Origin: Eublepharis macularius
Taxonomy: Eukaryota; Chordata; Lepidosauria; Squamata; Eublepharidae
Assembly: GCF_028583425.1 (NCBI RefSeq)
Contig: NC_072807.1
Location: 33,175,001 to 33,239,000, forward strand
Reading direction: 5' to 3'
Length of the DNA: 64,000 nucleotides
In this document: positions 11,240-31,886 of the stretch, piece after piece
Layout of the letters: every line of letters starts with the position of its first letter
How positions within the stretch are numbered: the first letter of the stretch is position 1
Notes under the pieces: generated by a model
Databases searched by the model: none
Told to the model about the DNA's origin: nothing
The model's input: only the letters and a program-made list of their open reading frames with translations
Made by a program: the position numbers and the translations under genes

Positions 11240-11390
11240 GGGTATTTGAGTCCAGTGGCACCTTACAGATCAATAAGATTTTCAGGGTAGGAGCTTTCAA
11301 GCTTACGCTCTGAAAATCATGTTGGCCTCCAAGGTACCATTAGACTCAAATCTCCTGTTCTACTGCAGACCAACCCGGCTACCTACTGGA
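11240..11390. mobile_element. Head-to-head hammerhead-type repeat pair
   Basis: The left arm is inverted (GAGTCCAGTGGCACCTTACAG..AAGATTTTCAGGG). The right arm is direct (TCTGAAAATCATGTTGGCCTCC..AAGGTACCATTAGACTC..TTCTACTGCAGACCAAC). The arms meet near AGCTTTCAAGCTT. The two 3' sides face outward. No clear target duplication was found. Confidence 0.6.
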
Positions 11391-12459
11391 AAGTAAATCT
11401 GGGAAGAGTTTCCTAAAGCTTTCTTTAATTCGCTGGCTGATCAGACCCGAAGTCCATCTGGACCACTAGCTCGATGTCTTCAGTAGCCAATAAGATGCCT
11501 CTGGGAAGCCCACAAGCAAGATATGAAGGCCGGCGCCTGCCTTATTTGTTGCCTCTTTAGGAACTGGTTTGCAGAGGTATACTGCCTCTGCGTATGGAGG
11601 CTCCATTTAGCCCTCACTGCTAATGGCCTGCTCTGAGAGACCTACGCTCCACGACCTTGCCTAATGAAGGGGGGAAAAAACCTTCAGAGCAGCAGGCTAG
11701 TTCCTCTCTCCTCTATGCTCTGTCTTACTGTTCATGGCAGGAGGGGAGAGAGAAGAAGAAAGAACTCGCCCTTCTCTTTCCATTTAACATTTTGCAAATG
11801 TTTCAAATGATTATTAATTGATTTTAGATGCAGGCAATTTCAAGCTATGAAAGCAACAGGGCTCTGGAGATTTAAAGTCCTTCATGCTTTGGCAGCTGAT
11901 CAAGAATTTCCTGCCTAGAGAGCAAGCGGGGGGGGGGGGGGGAGTTTGTTTAAATTAATTATGTGACCAAAAATAAAAAAGTATCTTAAAATAGCCCACA
12001 GAATCTTCCTCCACAGGGTCCTAAGATTCTTTTATCTATTACACTGCAACAGACTTTGTGCTTTCGAGATATGGCAAGCCGTACCAGAGCCGTGTTCTTT
12101 TATTCGTTTGATTTCTGGCACAGTTTTGTGTACCACGAGCAGTTGTATAACAAGCAGAAATTCAGCATGTAAGTTCCCCCCATCTTGGGCAGGCACCTTC
12201 TGTCTTGGGAAAAGCATTATCTGTTGAAATTCTGTTTCTCGTATAGATGTTAAAGATGCAGGAGTCATGGTTTATAGCCAATAAAGATGCTTGGTTTCTG
12301 TCATGGACTGACACAGAATTGCATCAGAATTGTTGAGATACTTCCATGGGAATAAGGAAGCTGAAGTGTGATGCCCGCATAGTCCACGATACCAGGATTT
12401 GTAGAAACGCTGGAAAATGGGACAGGTACATTCCCCTCCAAATATGGGAATCGAAATGT

Positions 12460-12640
12460 ACCAGTTAGAGTGTTTAACTAGGAGTGGGGAGAGTTCAAAT
12501 CCACCACTGCTAAGAAGTGTGGTGGGCTTCACCCAATGTCCTTCTCTCTCAGTCTTGCCTACATCATAGGGTTGTTGTAAGGATAATATGGAGGAACCAT
12601 GTATGCCACTCTGAGCTCCTTGGGTGGAATAATGACGACG
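12460..12640 (+). repeat. Sauria-type SINE, partial
   Basis: The copy has a B-box-like GAGTTCAAATCC and the body CAGTCTTGCCTACATCATAGGGTTGTTGTAAGGATAATATGGAGG. It lacks a clean 5' end and a tail. Confidence 0.55.
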
Positions 12641-12710
12641 ACAATGATGATACCACCACAAGAGTTAGAAAGATGGAGCAGGCAAGCCACCCAAAAACGT
12701 TTCATAAAAG

Positions 12711-12782
12711 AAATTAAGAGGCAATCTTGATTTTTTATAAGAGACATTAAAAAACAAAATTAAGAGGCAATCTTGATTTTTA
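12711..12782. repeat. 46-bp tandem duplication
   Basis: AAATTAAGAGGCAATCTTGA begins at 12711 and again at 12757. It is a short local duplication with no further structure. Confidence 0.7.
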
Positions 12783-13431
12783 TTCCTACGGGGTGCAGAG
12801 GGGTGTATGAGGACTTCCTGATTTATACATGATGTTTGGCCTCTCGAGAATGTGTGTCAGGAAATTGCGTCTCCCTTCACAGCAATGTCACCGGCGCTAT
12901 CCAATAGGTGATCATTATGATAGTGCAACCACTATGAACTCTGCACACAAAAATGTAATGGACGTGATTGGGGGAGTGTCATATAGCATGCTTTCCAGGC
13001 AACTTGATACTGTGGCAAATACTAGGGAAATGTAATTTCCTTGCAAGAGGAGTTAAACAGCAAGAAAGACATTTGGATCACCCACAACTCAGCAAACATA
13101 TATGCAGGGAAAGAACCTCGTAGCCACAAGGGGGCAGCAAAGGAAGAGCTTCCCAGTTCCCGGAGTGCATTGGCACAACCATTCAGCACGGCAGGGCTGA
13201 TGGTAGCAGTTGTGCCCATAGCTGAGGGGGGCACCCTCTTGAGCACCACATTGCAAGCTCAGATTGGCAGGAAGGCAAGCACGTGCACAGCGGAGCCAGA
13301 CAAGTTTCTGCTCCTAAGTTCGACAGGCATTTGAAACATGTAGCAAAACACAAGGCATTCAATGAATGAAGTTAAAATCTCTAGCATTTCGCTTATGCAC
13401 ATTTATCTGGTAGCCACAGAATTTAGAGGGA

Positions 13432-13855
13432 TCTGTTTTGGAATAAAATAAAATACCAGAGGACACTCCGATCAGGGGACAAACAGCTGTTGGTGGTCCC
13501 TGGCCCCAAGGAAGCCTGCCTAGCCTCGACCAGAGCCAGGGCTTTTTCGGTCCTGGCTCCCACCAGGTGGAACGCTCTGTCTGCTGAAATCAGGGCACGG
13601 CATGACCTACTATCTTTTCGCCGGGCCTGCAAGACAGAGTTGTTCCGACAGGCATATGGCTGAGGCTGGGCCTCTGCCAGCCTGGAAAAGGGGGTGTATA
13701 AATCTTAACCCTCCCTGTGAAGGCTGTCCACCATCCTGTTTTAAATGTGTTGTTTTCAACGTACATGAATTTTTAATTGTATTTTTAATATGTTGTTATC
13801 CACCCTGAGCCCGCTTGCAGGGAGGGCAGAATACAAATCTGAAATAAATAAAAAA
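13432..13855 (+). repeat. L2-type LINE, 3' end
   Basis: A plus-strand frame from about 13480 to 13665 reads as the carboxyl end of an L2-like reverse transcriptase polyprotein, with phrases such as VVPGPKEACLASTRARAFSV and LLSFRRACKTELFRQAYG before a stop. An A/T-rich 3' UTR then ends in CCCTGAGCCCGC..GGGAGGGCAGAATACAAAT and short A/T repeats. It is 5'-truncated, as is usual for LINEs. Confidence 0.7.
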
Positions 13856-14149
13856 CGCACACAGGGCAATTAACTATTAGGTTTCTATTAATGATGTGCC
13901 CATCTTAACTAAGCAGTAAAATAGAAACTGAGACTTGAAACAGGACAATGATCACACCAAAACACTTTTGCAATAGGTGGAAATGTACCCCCACCCTTCC
14001 TTCAACTCTCCAACGGAATTATTAGCCTTGCGTAGGATCCAGATCTATCATCACACATGCCTGGGTAAATTTAAGGCTAGCTAACTTTAAGGCTTTATAC
14101 ATGGAATTCAATTCAAGATCGTACCGGCAGCGCTGTGGAACCCTGGAAA

Positions 14150-14250
14150 TGTTATGACTCAGCCTAACCAACCTCACAGAGTTGTGAGGATAAAATGGAG
14201 GGAAGAATGGTGCAAGCCACTACGGGGATAAATAAATACAAATAAATATT
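14150..14250 (+). repeat. Sauria-type SINE, 3' half
   Basis: It carries ACTCAGCCTAACCAACCTCACAGAG, GGATAAAATGGAGGGAAG and an AATAAATAC-type tail. The tRNA-like head is missing. Confidence 0.55.
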
Positions 14251-14484
14251 CTTATTATTGTCCATTCAAATGTCTTTCTGCAGAAGTCTTGGACAATGAA
14301 AACTTGATGCACTTTTTAAGACTGGCTAAGAAAAATTCTGTATTTGATGTTGATAGACAAACTTACCGGGTATAAAATATATATGGGAGGAAAAAAGCAT
14401 TTAGACAAGGTATTATTTATTAGCTATTGAAATCAGAGAGACACATTAATCAATGCGCAGCAAAAGGTATTACAGGATATTTAA

Positions 14485-14573
14485 CAGATTAATAGTGCAA
14501 GCCTAAGGAGTTACTCCAATCTAAGCCCACTGAAAGCAATGGGCTTAGAGTAACTCTGTTTAGCATTGCGCTA
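14485..14573. repeat. Foldback repeat, 'GCAAGCCTAAGG..' family
   Basis: The segment is a near-palindrome: GGAGTTACTCCAATCTAAGCCC, a short loop, then GGGCTTAGAGTAACTCTG. Related foldbacks lie at about 16118-16210, 30095-30174, 54615-54690, 58868-58945 and 59748-59850. It has no coding content and is probably a MITE-like foldback. Confidence 0.6.
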
Positions 14574-14605
14574 TAAGATATATAGGAGTTTCTTCTTCTT
14601 GTTTT

Positions 14606-14700
14606 TGCTTCTGAAGAAGGGAGACTCTCGAAAGCTTACACCCTGAAAACCATGTTGGTCTCGAAAGTGCCACTGGACTCACATCCTGCTGTTTTTACTT
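14606..14700 (+). mobile_element. Hammerhead-type interspersed repeat, single copy
   Basis: It reads CTGAAGAAGGGAGACTCTCG, then AAAGCTTACACCCTGAAAAC and AGTGCCACTGGACTCACATC. The CUGAAGA and GAAAGCUU parts match the hammerhead-like layout of its relatives, but the helix II loop is shortened, so the fold is degraded. Confidence 0.6.
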
Positions 14701-14939
14701 TTACCGTTTTGGAAGTTAATCGTTTTCAAGAAAATCACCATCATAGGGGGAAGAAAATGTGCAATCTTTTAAAAGCTCCTCTTGTGGTAGGGAGTTCCGT
14801 AAACCTTAGGAAGAACGAGGGCGCACTGTTGACCCGCAAAATAAGAATAGTCCCAGCCAGCCAGCTGAAGATCACGTGGCACCCTCTTCAAAAGGCTATC
14901 AGCTTCCCCCCCCCCCTTTAAGGTGGGAGAAACGAACAG

Positions 14940-15400
14940 CGGGCGTATGATTGGCTCGCACCTCGAAGCTTTGTGACGCAAAAAGACGCTGGCCACGCCC
15001 CCGCCGCCTCTCTTTTTCAAGGCTGACAGTTAGAGGAGGAGCAAAAAATGGCGGCCCGCCTATCAATGAAGCCCCGCCCCTTTCCCTCCCACCCCTTGTT
15101 CTGTCTTTCCTTTTTTTTTCCCCGTCTCTTCCGCCTCAGCAGACGAGGATTGTCCGTCTCGTGCCGCCGTACTCCTGGCCTCTCCCACTTTTGCCCTCGA
15201 CCGTGGCAGAGCAGCAGAAGCAGCGCGTGGTCAGAGTGCGCGCGTGTCTGCCTGTCAGGGGGGCCGGCTAAGGAAGCCGGGAAGGGAACAACCACTGGTG
15301 CCGCGCGGGCCGACAGGCGCGTGCCCACCCGCCCCTCCCCCTCCTTCCTTCTCCATTCTCCTCAACCGCTCACCTCCGTCCGGCCGCCGCCGCCTCAGCC
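14940..15400 (+). promoter_or_regulatory. COX5A: COX5A CpG-rich promoter and 5' UTR
   Basis: G+C and CpG content rise sharply against the flanks. An inverted CCAAT box (ATTGG) lies at 14950-14954. A YY1-type AAAATGGCGGC lies at 15045-15055 and a GC box (GCCCCGCCCC) at 15071-15080. The YY1 motif suggests transcription starts near 15030-15050, as is common for nuclear genes of mitochondrial proteins. The start site itself cannot be read from sequence. An ATG inside the YY1 site (15048) opens a long frame but lies upstream of the true start. Confidence 0.6.
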
Positions 15401-24007
<8,607 letters not shown>

Positions 24008-24715
24008 ACGTTTCAGGTGAGAGAACAAACCTCCTGCTTCCTGGGAGGGGCCATCCAACTTTATTTAGCAAATAACAGGCGTTGTGAAGAATTCTAATAT
24101 ATTGATTTGCATGCAGTCTTGATATTATAGATACTTTGTGCCCTCAGAAAAATGTATGCTTTGCTCTATTAGTCTCATGGGCTCAGAACTCTTAGTGGTG
24201 TTTCCAAATGCAAAAACATATTTCCTACTTAGGAGGCTCACGCTCTAAATAATTAACAGTTCAGTCCATGTCCCCTATTAGGGGATATCTCTATTTTGAC
24301 CTTTGCTTGAGAAATTTTAGAATATTTGAAATGGGATAGGAACACTCTTCCTCTGCCCAACACAACTTGCAGAGCAAGAAGTTAACAAATCTTATTTAAG
24401 AGAGTGATAACTTCGGAGGACTAATACTGTGATACAAAGGATGGAACAACTTTACATAAAAGGTTACAGAACGGCCCACAAGATTTTAGTGGTTTAAGAT
24501 GTGTTTGTGTTTGGGGAAGATACTGCAGTACACTGAAGCATAGTCATATGAAGTTCTCTTTACATAGCAAAATATTTATCTTCCACTACCCTGTACAGAT
24601 TGGACAGTTTTCTTCAAACCATTCCATCCAGTTTCTTTTTCAGAGGTTGTGTGTTAGCAGGAAAAGATGGACTTAGATGTACCTGGACTAACCCTCAATA
24701 TCTGTTCTGTTCCAG

Positions 24716-24880
24716 ATGAGCTTCCCACGGGTTTATTGTTCATGCTACCTGATTGTACAACAATTACCTGGAGACAGATGTTATAATATTACTTATTGAA
24801 ATAACTTCTTCCTGTTGTTGAGTCCTGGAACACATACGGTGATGTTGGGCCTAATAAAGGGAAAACCTGGTTTGAACTGA
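24716..24880 (+). other. COX5A: COX5A exon 5, 3' UTR with poly(A) signal
   Basis: An acceptor TCTGTTCCAG precedes 24716. The sequence ATGAGCTTCCCACGGG starts the exon, and AATAAA at 24853-24858 gives the end, about 15-25 bases downstream. The exact cleavage site is inferred. Confidence 0.75.
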
Positions 24881-25056
24881 CCTTAGTCCTTATAGTCTGT
24901 GTGATTATCTCAAAGAAGAAATTACGTGGTTTCCCAAAGAGAAAAGTGAGTTAAAATGCTCTGAAGCCATGGAAGGTCTCCATTAAACTCCTGTGCATCT
25001 CGGCAAAGCCTTCTGTATAAATTCCCAGAATATTACAGCCTGACACAGGCCTTTTT

Positions 25057-25323
25057 TTGCACGGGCAATTTTTTGTCACCATACCTCTTGGTGATTTCTT
25101 CCGAATTCCAGACGATTTAACTCCCTCTTCAGATTTCAATGCGGCGTTTCAAGGGTTTTCTTCTGAGTTTTCTGCCTGTGCTTTTTCTGTGCAGAGAGAA
25201 AACTTGAAAAAGAACGCTTTAAATGCTGCATTGAAATCTGAAGAGGAGTTTAATCATCTGGAATTTAGAAGGAAACCCAAAGAGAGATGGAGCCAAGCGT
25301 GGCAAAAATTGCCCGTGCAAACC
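25057..25323. mobile_element. Foldback MITE with TTTGCACGGGC ends
   Basis: The outer inverted repeats are TTTGCACGGGCAATTTTT and its complement near 25305-25323. An inner pair (ACTCCCTCTTCAGATTTCAA and its complement around 25220-25255) makes most of the element one large hairpin. No coding frame or clear target duplication was found. A related end (TCCGCACGGGGC) appears near 45820. Confidence 0.65.
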
Positions 25324-25329
25324 CCACCC

Positions 25330-27790
25330 CCCCAGAATTCAGGACTTCAGAATACTAAAGCCAGCAAGGTTCCAATTCTCACTCCCTTTGTGATGATCTA
25401 TATTGAGAATTTAATCAGGGCAGCTTTGGATAAACATCACGCAGCTTCACTGTGTGAGATGTTCATCATGCAAGGGGAGTGACATTTCGTCCCTTGCATG
25501 TGTGTTTCTGTGGCCGCCATTCTTGAATCACCACAAAAGTTGCATGGTGGCAACTTTCTCTCATGGCTATAGAGGTACTTGGGAAAGAGTGGGTGTTGCC
25601 TGCCAAGATGTTGGAAGCCAGAGGAGTTACTGCATAAGATTTCCGTTGATCAAATGGCTGGACGTCGCTGCCCTTTAGAACTTCTTGGGCTTTCTCACGG
25701 TGATCAGAATAGTAAAAATAATTGCTATGATTTATTTGTGTGAAAATAAGAATCATTAGCAGAATTCATTCAAGGACCAGTCATTGAATTTTTCTCAGCA
25801 CAGAATTTTGTTGGGTTGTGGCTGGTAGCAGAATTCTGTCCCACACCTTGGCTTTGGATAGCTCAGTTAACTTTTCCTCTTTGTCCTGGGGCAACATGAG
25901 AAGAAGCCTTGGTAGCTGTGATAAAATGAGGTCTCTCTTGGTTGAGAAGGCTACCACGGCATTCTCTCCAGGCCCAGGAAATACTGGGGCGGAGGAACTC
26001 CTGCTCACCTGTGTAGACATGGTATGTTCAAGATAGATTGCTTTACCCAACCAAGATTGGGAAAATGAGCACTCTTACAGGCCTCTGCTTGAGAGAGGGA
26101 AGAACGCTTTAGTTCTCATCGTTCTCCCACTGCAACAGCTCTTCATCTTCCACAGCACATTCCTTGTGAAAAGGTTTGAATTTTAATCGGCTGCTGCCTG
26201 CGGTCTGTCCAGATGAGACTCATGCAACATTAGGGAAGACACAAGGGAGTGCAACATAAGGGAAGACACAAGGGAAATTAAACAGCCAAACAGCACCTTT
26301 TAAACACGTTGCTAGGTCAACATGAACTGTGCAGTGCCGACAAAAGAAAAAAAAAACGCAGGCCTTTGCTCTTGTAGTTCTAAAAGCAGCTCTTACAGTT
26401 ACTTTTCCCCATCTGAACAAAAATGCTTGAACTACTATGCAGTGAGTCAGCTTGGGTTTAGCAGATGGCAAAAAACACAGCCAAGTCATCCAAAGTGCCG
26501 CCAGACCCGGGTGCCAAACCAGGCTGCCTTCTGCTGTGCAAAAGGATTTGTGAGAAGGCAAATTTGGCGATGGTAGTCACCTGGTTTTTATGCCGCATGT
26601 GAAGATTCCAGTTCTTTTTCCTGGGCATGGTATTTATTTGCTGCTAGATAAACTTGGAACAAATAATGCTTTTGTACAGTGATAGCTGTAGCAATAATGA
26701 TGGTATTCTGACAGAAGGCAAATAATGGTTTTTTGTTTATTGGGGTCATGAGTGTATCTTACCAGTGAATTACTCAGGAGCAAAAAGTATCACATTCTCC
26801 ATACTACCACCTGCTCAGTTCTGGAGAACTGGCTAGGTTGCTTTGAGTGTGTTCTATGTGTTTTTTCCCCAGCTTAGCTGTGTGACCTTGTACCTGCATA
26901 TTGTTTCACGGGAACAACTTTAGTATTCGGTATAATAACACAGTGCCACAACTTCACCACCCAGTAGCTGTTTAGTTTCTGTTTCCAGTTTAGATAAAGT
27001 GCAGTGTACTATGCATCTTACTTCTTACCTATGCATTAGGCTTGGTGAGCTCTTAACATCTAGCTGAACTGGATAGATTTAGGAGTAAATAATGCTTTAT
27101 GACGTATGGGCACATCCTGCGCTTGGTGTAATAAATTCTATTCCTCTCATTCATTCCGACTCACTTTAATTTCTCACACTCAACAATATTTTTAAAAGAT
27201 TACTCAGGTCTTTCCTGTCTTAGGGTCTTCCAGTAGAAGAGTCTCTTCTTATGAACATCAAAATCAGAGTTTTTTCTTTCAAAAAATAGATCATGAAGCT
27301 CCTTTTCAGCTCCAAGCCATCCACTAGGGCTGTTTTAGCTCCTGTCCCCTGGGTTATAGAAACCAAACGTTCAAAGGAGGGCAACAGTGTAACAAAATGG
27401 GAAGATAGAGTAACCCCAGTTCTTCCCAGTTAATTGATTCAGAAGTTAATTAACTGCAGTAATGAAAACCTCCACGTTTAAAGGCAGAACATACATTTAA
27501 ATCAAGCCCAGTGTACATCTAAATTCTTGTCATAAAACGGGAAGCCTTTGTGCCTTGCTTTGTTGATAGAATACCCTGTAATGTTAATGACTTAAGTTTC
27601 TATTTGGGTAATGCTAAAAGCTTTCCTTTTGTGGCAACGTTTGGCCTATACTAGGCTTTGCCCAAGTGGGTGCCCGTTGTCCCCAGTATTTGATAGACAG
27701 AGCTATGCTCTGAACAGTATGGAGTGTAGTTTTGATAACAGCTGTAGGCTTTCAGAGGGTTAACTGTTAGTCTACTGTAGCAAAATAAAC
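25330..27790. other. COX5A-FAM219B intergenic interval
   Basis: I see no exon and no well-defined repeat in about 2.4 kb. Confidence 0.4.
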
Positions 27791-27796
27791 GGGATG

Positions 27797-27960
27797 CTGG
27801 TGTAGTAGTAAAGTGGTTGGGCTGAGAATCCACACTTTGCTGGTTCGAATCCCATGACTGCTATGAGCTTAGCAGGTGGCCTTCAGCGAGCCACTCCTCT
27901 CAGCCCCAGATACATTGTGGGGATAAGAACAAACGTTTGCCATTCTGAGCCGGCACTAAT
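27797..27960 (+). repeat. Sauria-type SINE
   Basis: The head GGGATGCTGGTGTAGTAGTA and the B-box-like TGGTTCGAATCCCATG are clear. The body is shortened. Confidence 0.65.
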
Positions 27961-28194
27961 TGTCCAGAAGAATTGTATAATAAAAATTACGGTTAGTCCA
28001 GTGGAACCTTGAACGGCATTTGTTCTGGCATGAGCTTCTGTGAGTTGGCTCGCTTTCACAGGTGCTAAGGGTGGGGGTGGCGGGAATATGGGAGGAAAGC
28101 CTTGCACGTGGCAAGTGTCATTGCAGGTGCAAGTTCCCATGGTGGAAAGTTTCACTGGGGGGAAAATCCAGTAACAGGAAAATTAATTACACGG

Positions 28195-28280
28195 GAATGC
28201 TAAACTTGAATGCTATCCCATCCTGAGCTTACTTGCGAGGGCGGGTTATAAATTGAATGAATGAATGAATGAATGAACTG
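28195..28280 (+). repeat. LINE tail with (GAAT)n
   Basis: ATCCTGAGCTTACTTGCGAG and GGCGGGTTATAAATTGAATG lead into about five GAAT repeats ending near 28276. This is the usual end of an L2-like 3' UTR. Confidence 0.55.
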
Positions 28281-28479
28281 CCTGTAGGTATACTTAAATA
28301 GAGGCAGAGCCCAGATCCAGCCTCATTCTGGCACCTGCACCCTTGCAATCTTATTGCCCTAGGGTTGCATGCTTTCAATGATCAACAGCCAAGTTCCCGG
28401 GTTAAGAGCCTCCAAGGAGCAAAGAGATAGCGACAGAAGCCTAGCACGGTCGAGATTCTTTCCCCCTTCCCTGTTTCCG

Positions 28480-28683
28480 TCGGAAGAGGCGGGCCTAATC
28501 CTGGTGGGAGGGTGGAAAACGAATCAAAACAGCCTATAGGCGTAGCCAAGCGAAAAGGGACTCTGCAGCTTGACCAATCGTCTTGTAGCCTGGTAAAGCA
28601 TCGATTTTTGATTCGTCGCCTAGCTGATGACGTTTAGAGGAGGGGCAGAGTCTGGCAGAAGCGGCCGGTTGAGGCAAGCGGCG
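28480..28683 (+). promoter_or_regulatory. FAM219B: FAM219B promoter region
   Basis: The region is CpG-rich. A CCAAT box lies at 28574-28578 and a CRE-like TGACGT at 28628-28633, both within about 110 bases of the start codon. The transcription start is not visible. Confidence 0.55.
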
Positions 28684-28761
28684 ATGGCGACGGGCGAGGA
28701 GGGCGAGGAAGAGCCGGCGAGGCGGAGGGAGGCCGGGCCCAGCAGCGGCACCCACAGCACG
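28684..28761 (+). CDS. FAM219B: FAM219B coding exon 1
   Basis: It codes for 26 residues, from [15 protein letters not shown] to SSGTHST. The start context GCGGCGATGG is good (G at -3 and +4). The donor is CACG|GTGAGG, phase 0. This exon is the least conserved part of the family. Confidence 0.85.
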
Positions 28762-31700
28762 GTGAGGGCCCGGGCTGAGGCCTAGGCCAAGGCCAGGCCT
28801 CCTTATCGCCCTGAGAGGGAAAAGGGGCTAGCATCCAGGGGTGACACAAGGCTGGCTTGACTGGGGAGGCGGCGCTGTGGGTATCTCTCTTGCGTCCGCC
28901 AGAAAGGCCCAGCTAGCCCAGCAAGCCCAGCAGGGGCTGAAGAGAAGCTTCCCCAGGAAGGTTGTCAAACATAGAAGTCTCCCTGTAAGAACAGGTAGAC
29001 TGCCTCTGGACATGGAGGCTCCATTTAGCCGTTGTGGCTAATTGGGGCGCTAATTCTATCTATCTATCATCTATCTCAGGGCTTTAAAACTCTTGATTCT
29101 CATATTTTATGTTTTATACCCTGCCTTTCTCCACAAAAGTGCTTTACATTGTTCCCCTGTTCCCTGTTTTACACACACAACGACCCTGTAAGGTAGGTTA
29201 GGCGGAGACGGTATTACTAGCTCAAGGTCACCCAGTGAACTTTGTGGGGTTGCCAGCCTCCAGGTGGTGGCTGAAGAGGTCCTGCAATTACAGCTTACCA
29301 CCAGATGACTAGAGATCAGTTTCCCAGCTCCCTCCCTAAACCCCACCCTCTCCAGGCTCCCTTCCTAAAATCTCCAGGAATTTCCCAGCCTGGAGTTGCA
29401 ACCCAATGTGGGGATTTGAACCTGGGTTTTCCAGTTCCTAGTAAGATACTCTAACCTCTACACCGCCATTGTTAATAGCTACAAGCTAGAAATTTAATTA
29501 ACTTTCCACCCATTCCGCTCTCCTGTTTCCAGCAGTGGCTGATCACATGCACGAGGAAAGTATCGTGTTTTCTGTCGTCCTTACTCTTTTGCCTCTTGTC
29601 AAGTGGGATTCAGAGGTACGCTGCCTCGGATTATGGAGGCTCTGCTGAGCCATCGTGGCTAATAGCCCACATGGAGGTTTCCAGTCCTAATTCTCTTGAT
29701 TAATAGCTGTGTGTCAGAAATTGCCCTAACCTTTTATGAGAAGCCAAGAGCAGCTCTGGCCATCTACCCCAGCATCTGATCTCAATTGGCATGAACCAAG
29801 AAAGCCAGGCCAGGGGGGTGATCCTAAAAGCAGAAGGTAGGCTTTTTTCCCCAATCTCTTCCAGCAACTACCTTCCTTTTCACTTCCCAGCTGCCTCTGA
29901 ACGTGGAGGTTCCAGTTTGACATCATAGCCAATAGATCTGAATAGACCTATTTGCTGAAAGAATGAACTCTGTGGCTGAGCCCCAAATTTTGTGGTTTTG
30001 AAAGACTGATGTAGGCATAGTGGGGGTTTTCTTTGGGGAGGATGCTAAACTGTAGGTGTAGGTTTTGTCAGCAAGAATGATAAAGGTTGTGTCAGTAAGC
30101 AGTTACTCCAGTCTAAGTCCATTGATTTCAGCAAGCTTAGACTGGGTTAGCTCTGTTTAGGATTTCACTGTAAGCAGGGCTTTTTTTCAGCAGGAATGCA
30201 ATGGAATGGAGTTCCGGCACCTCTTGAAAATGGTCACATGGCCGGTGACCCCGCCCCCTGATCTCCAGACAGAGGGGAGTTTAGATTGCCCTCCACGCCA
30301 CAGCACGGAGGGCAATCTAAACTCCTCTCTGTCTGGAGATCAGGGGGCGGGGCCACCAGCCATGTGACCATTTTCGCCAAGGGCGATTTAAACTTTAAAA
30401 AACTCTCCCCTTGTTCCAGCTGACCCAAAGTGACGTCACTGTGCAGTCCTGAGTTCCACCACCTCTTTTCCAAGAAAAAAAGCCCTGACTGTAAGCATCC
30501 AAAAGTAAAATGTTAAGTAGAAACTTCCCTCGCCCTGTTGCTACATCCTGCCTGACAACTTCCCTTCCTTCCAAGGTCACCACACATGCACCTTTTAGCA
30601 TACAGAACACATCTTGAATGGCCAGTGGTGTGATCTTTTTTGTTTTAGTGCTCAGTAAATTAGAATAAGTAAATGTAGTGCTTAATATGGGAAGCCATAT
30701 TTGCTTGAAGGAAATGGCTTTGAGAATGAGCCGTGAATTGCATTTAAAGCACACACCTACGTAGAAACAACTTGATGGCACAAGCAGTATACGCACTTGA
30801 AATTCCTCTATATGTTTGTGTCATATTCTCTTGGACCCGGACGGTGGGGCAGGTTAAACAGAGAGGAAAGAAATAGCCATTTTCATCTTTGCAGCAAAGC
30901 TAAACTAGAATCTTGTGTATCTCATGCTGGAATAAACTATTAGTTTTTATGCTTCTGTACGCAGGGACTAGCTTTTGTCAGCGGCATCTAGCGGAGATCT
31001 CACGAGGCAGATTTTATTTATAAAAGGTTATTACATTTTTTTAAAAAAAAACAGCAGTGTTAATGGGCCGTGACATGCAAGTAAGTACAAGGCGAGATAT
31101 AATTAGATAACGTTCAAGTGTAATCAGGATAAGTGGAGAAACCATTTTACAATAGCAGTCATTGGTGATAAAGCAGTTTCCCTAGTTGTATTAACCTAGT
31201 TGAGGCGTGTAGTGATGGAGGAAAGCCAAATCTTTGTTAAGTCCTCTGGAGATGATATCAGACTTCATGTTGAATTTCTAATTCACAGTGTCGTGATGGA
31301 ATGCCCCTTGGAAATTCTTTGCTGGAAAATGGTGACTTTAAGACCAGCAATAGCACATCCCGGGACACTGGACTGTTCTCTTCTTGGCTTCTCAGTACTG
31401 CCATTTTTCATGTCAGTTTTGTGTCCCTTCATACTTTTGCAATTTGTTGTATGACTAAAGCATACAAAGGGTATAACAACAAAAAAGCTGTTCTGGAAGT
31501 TTATGAATAGGGATATTAAGACTGGACATCAGGACAGGAGAGTCAGAATTGGGAAGACGCTAAACCCACAAACTTCTCCATGGAAACTCTAGGTCCTGTC
31601 AAGGAAGAAGAATTTGGTGAGCTGTTATATATGGAAGAATTAGGAAATGAAAGAAAGGGGAATGGTTTTGAGTATTCTATTAAGGGATGTTCAATTGCAA

Positions 31701-31838
31701 TGTCTCTGGAACTTGTAACTTCCCTCTTAACAGGGGCAGAAGGACAAGAAGAGAACAAGTAGAGAAACTTCAATGGAAAAAAGGGGACCGTACATTATGA
31801 ACAAAACTCCTTCTATTCAAGACAAGCTGCGTAAGTCA

Positions 31839-31886
<48 letters not shown>

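Noticed and set aside
1-14900. RPP25, the human neighbour of COX5A
   Set aside because: I looked for its Alba-type domain (RVKEGSKIRNL-like) and found nothing; it probably lies outside the window.
25057-25323. A CRISPR array or tandem repeat
   Set aside because: The repeats are inverted, not direct, and this is a vertebrate genome.
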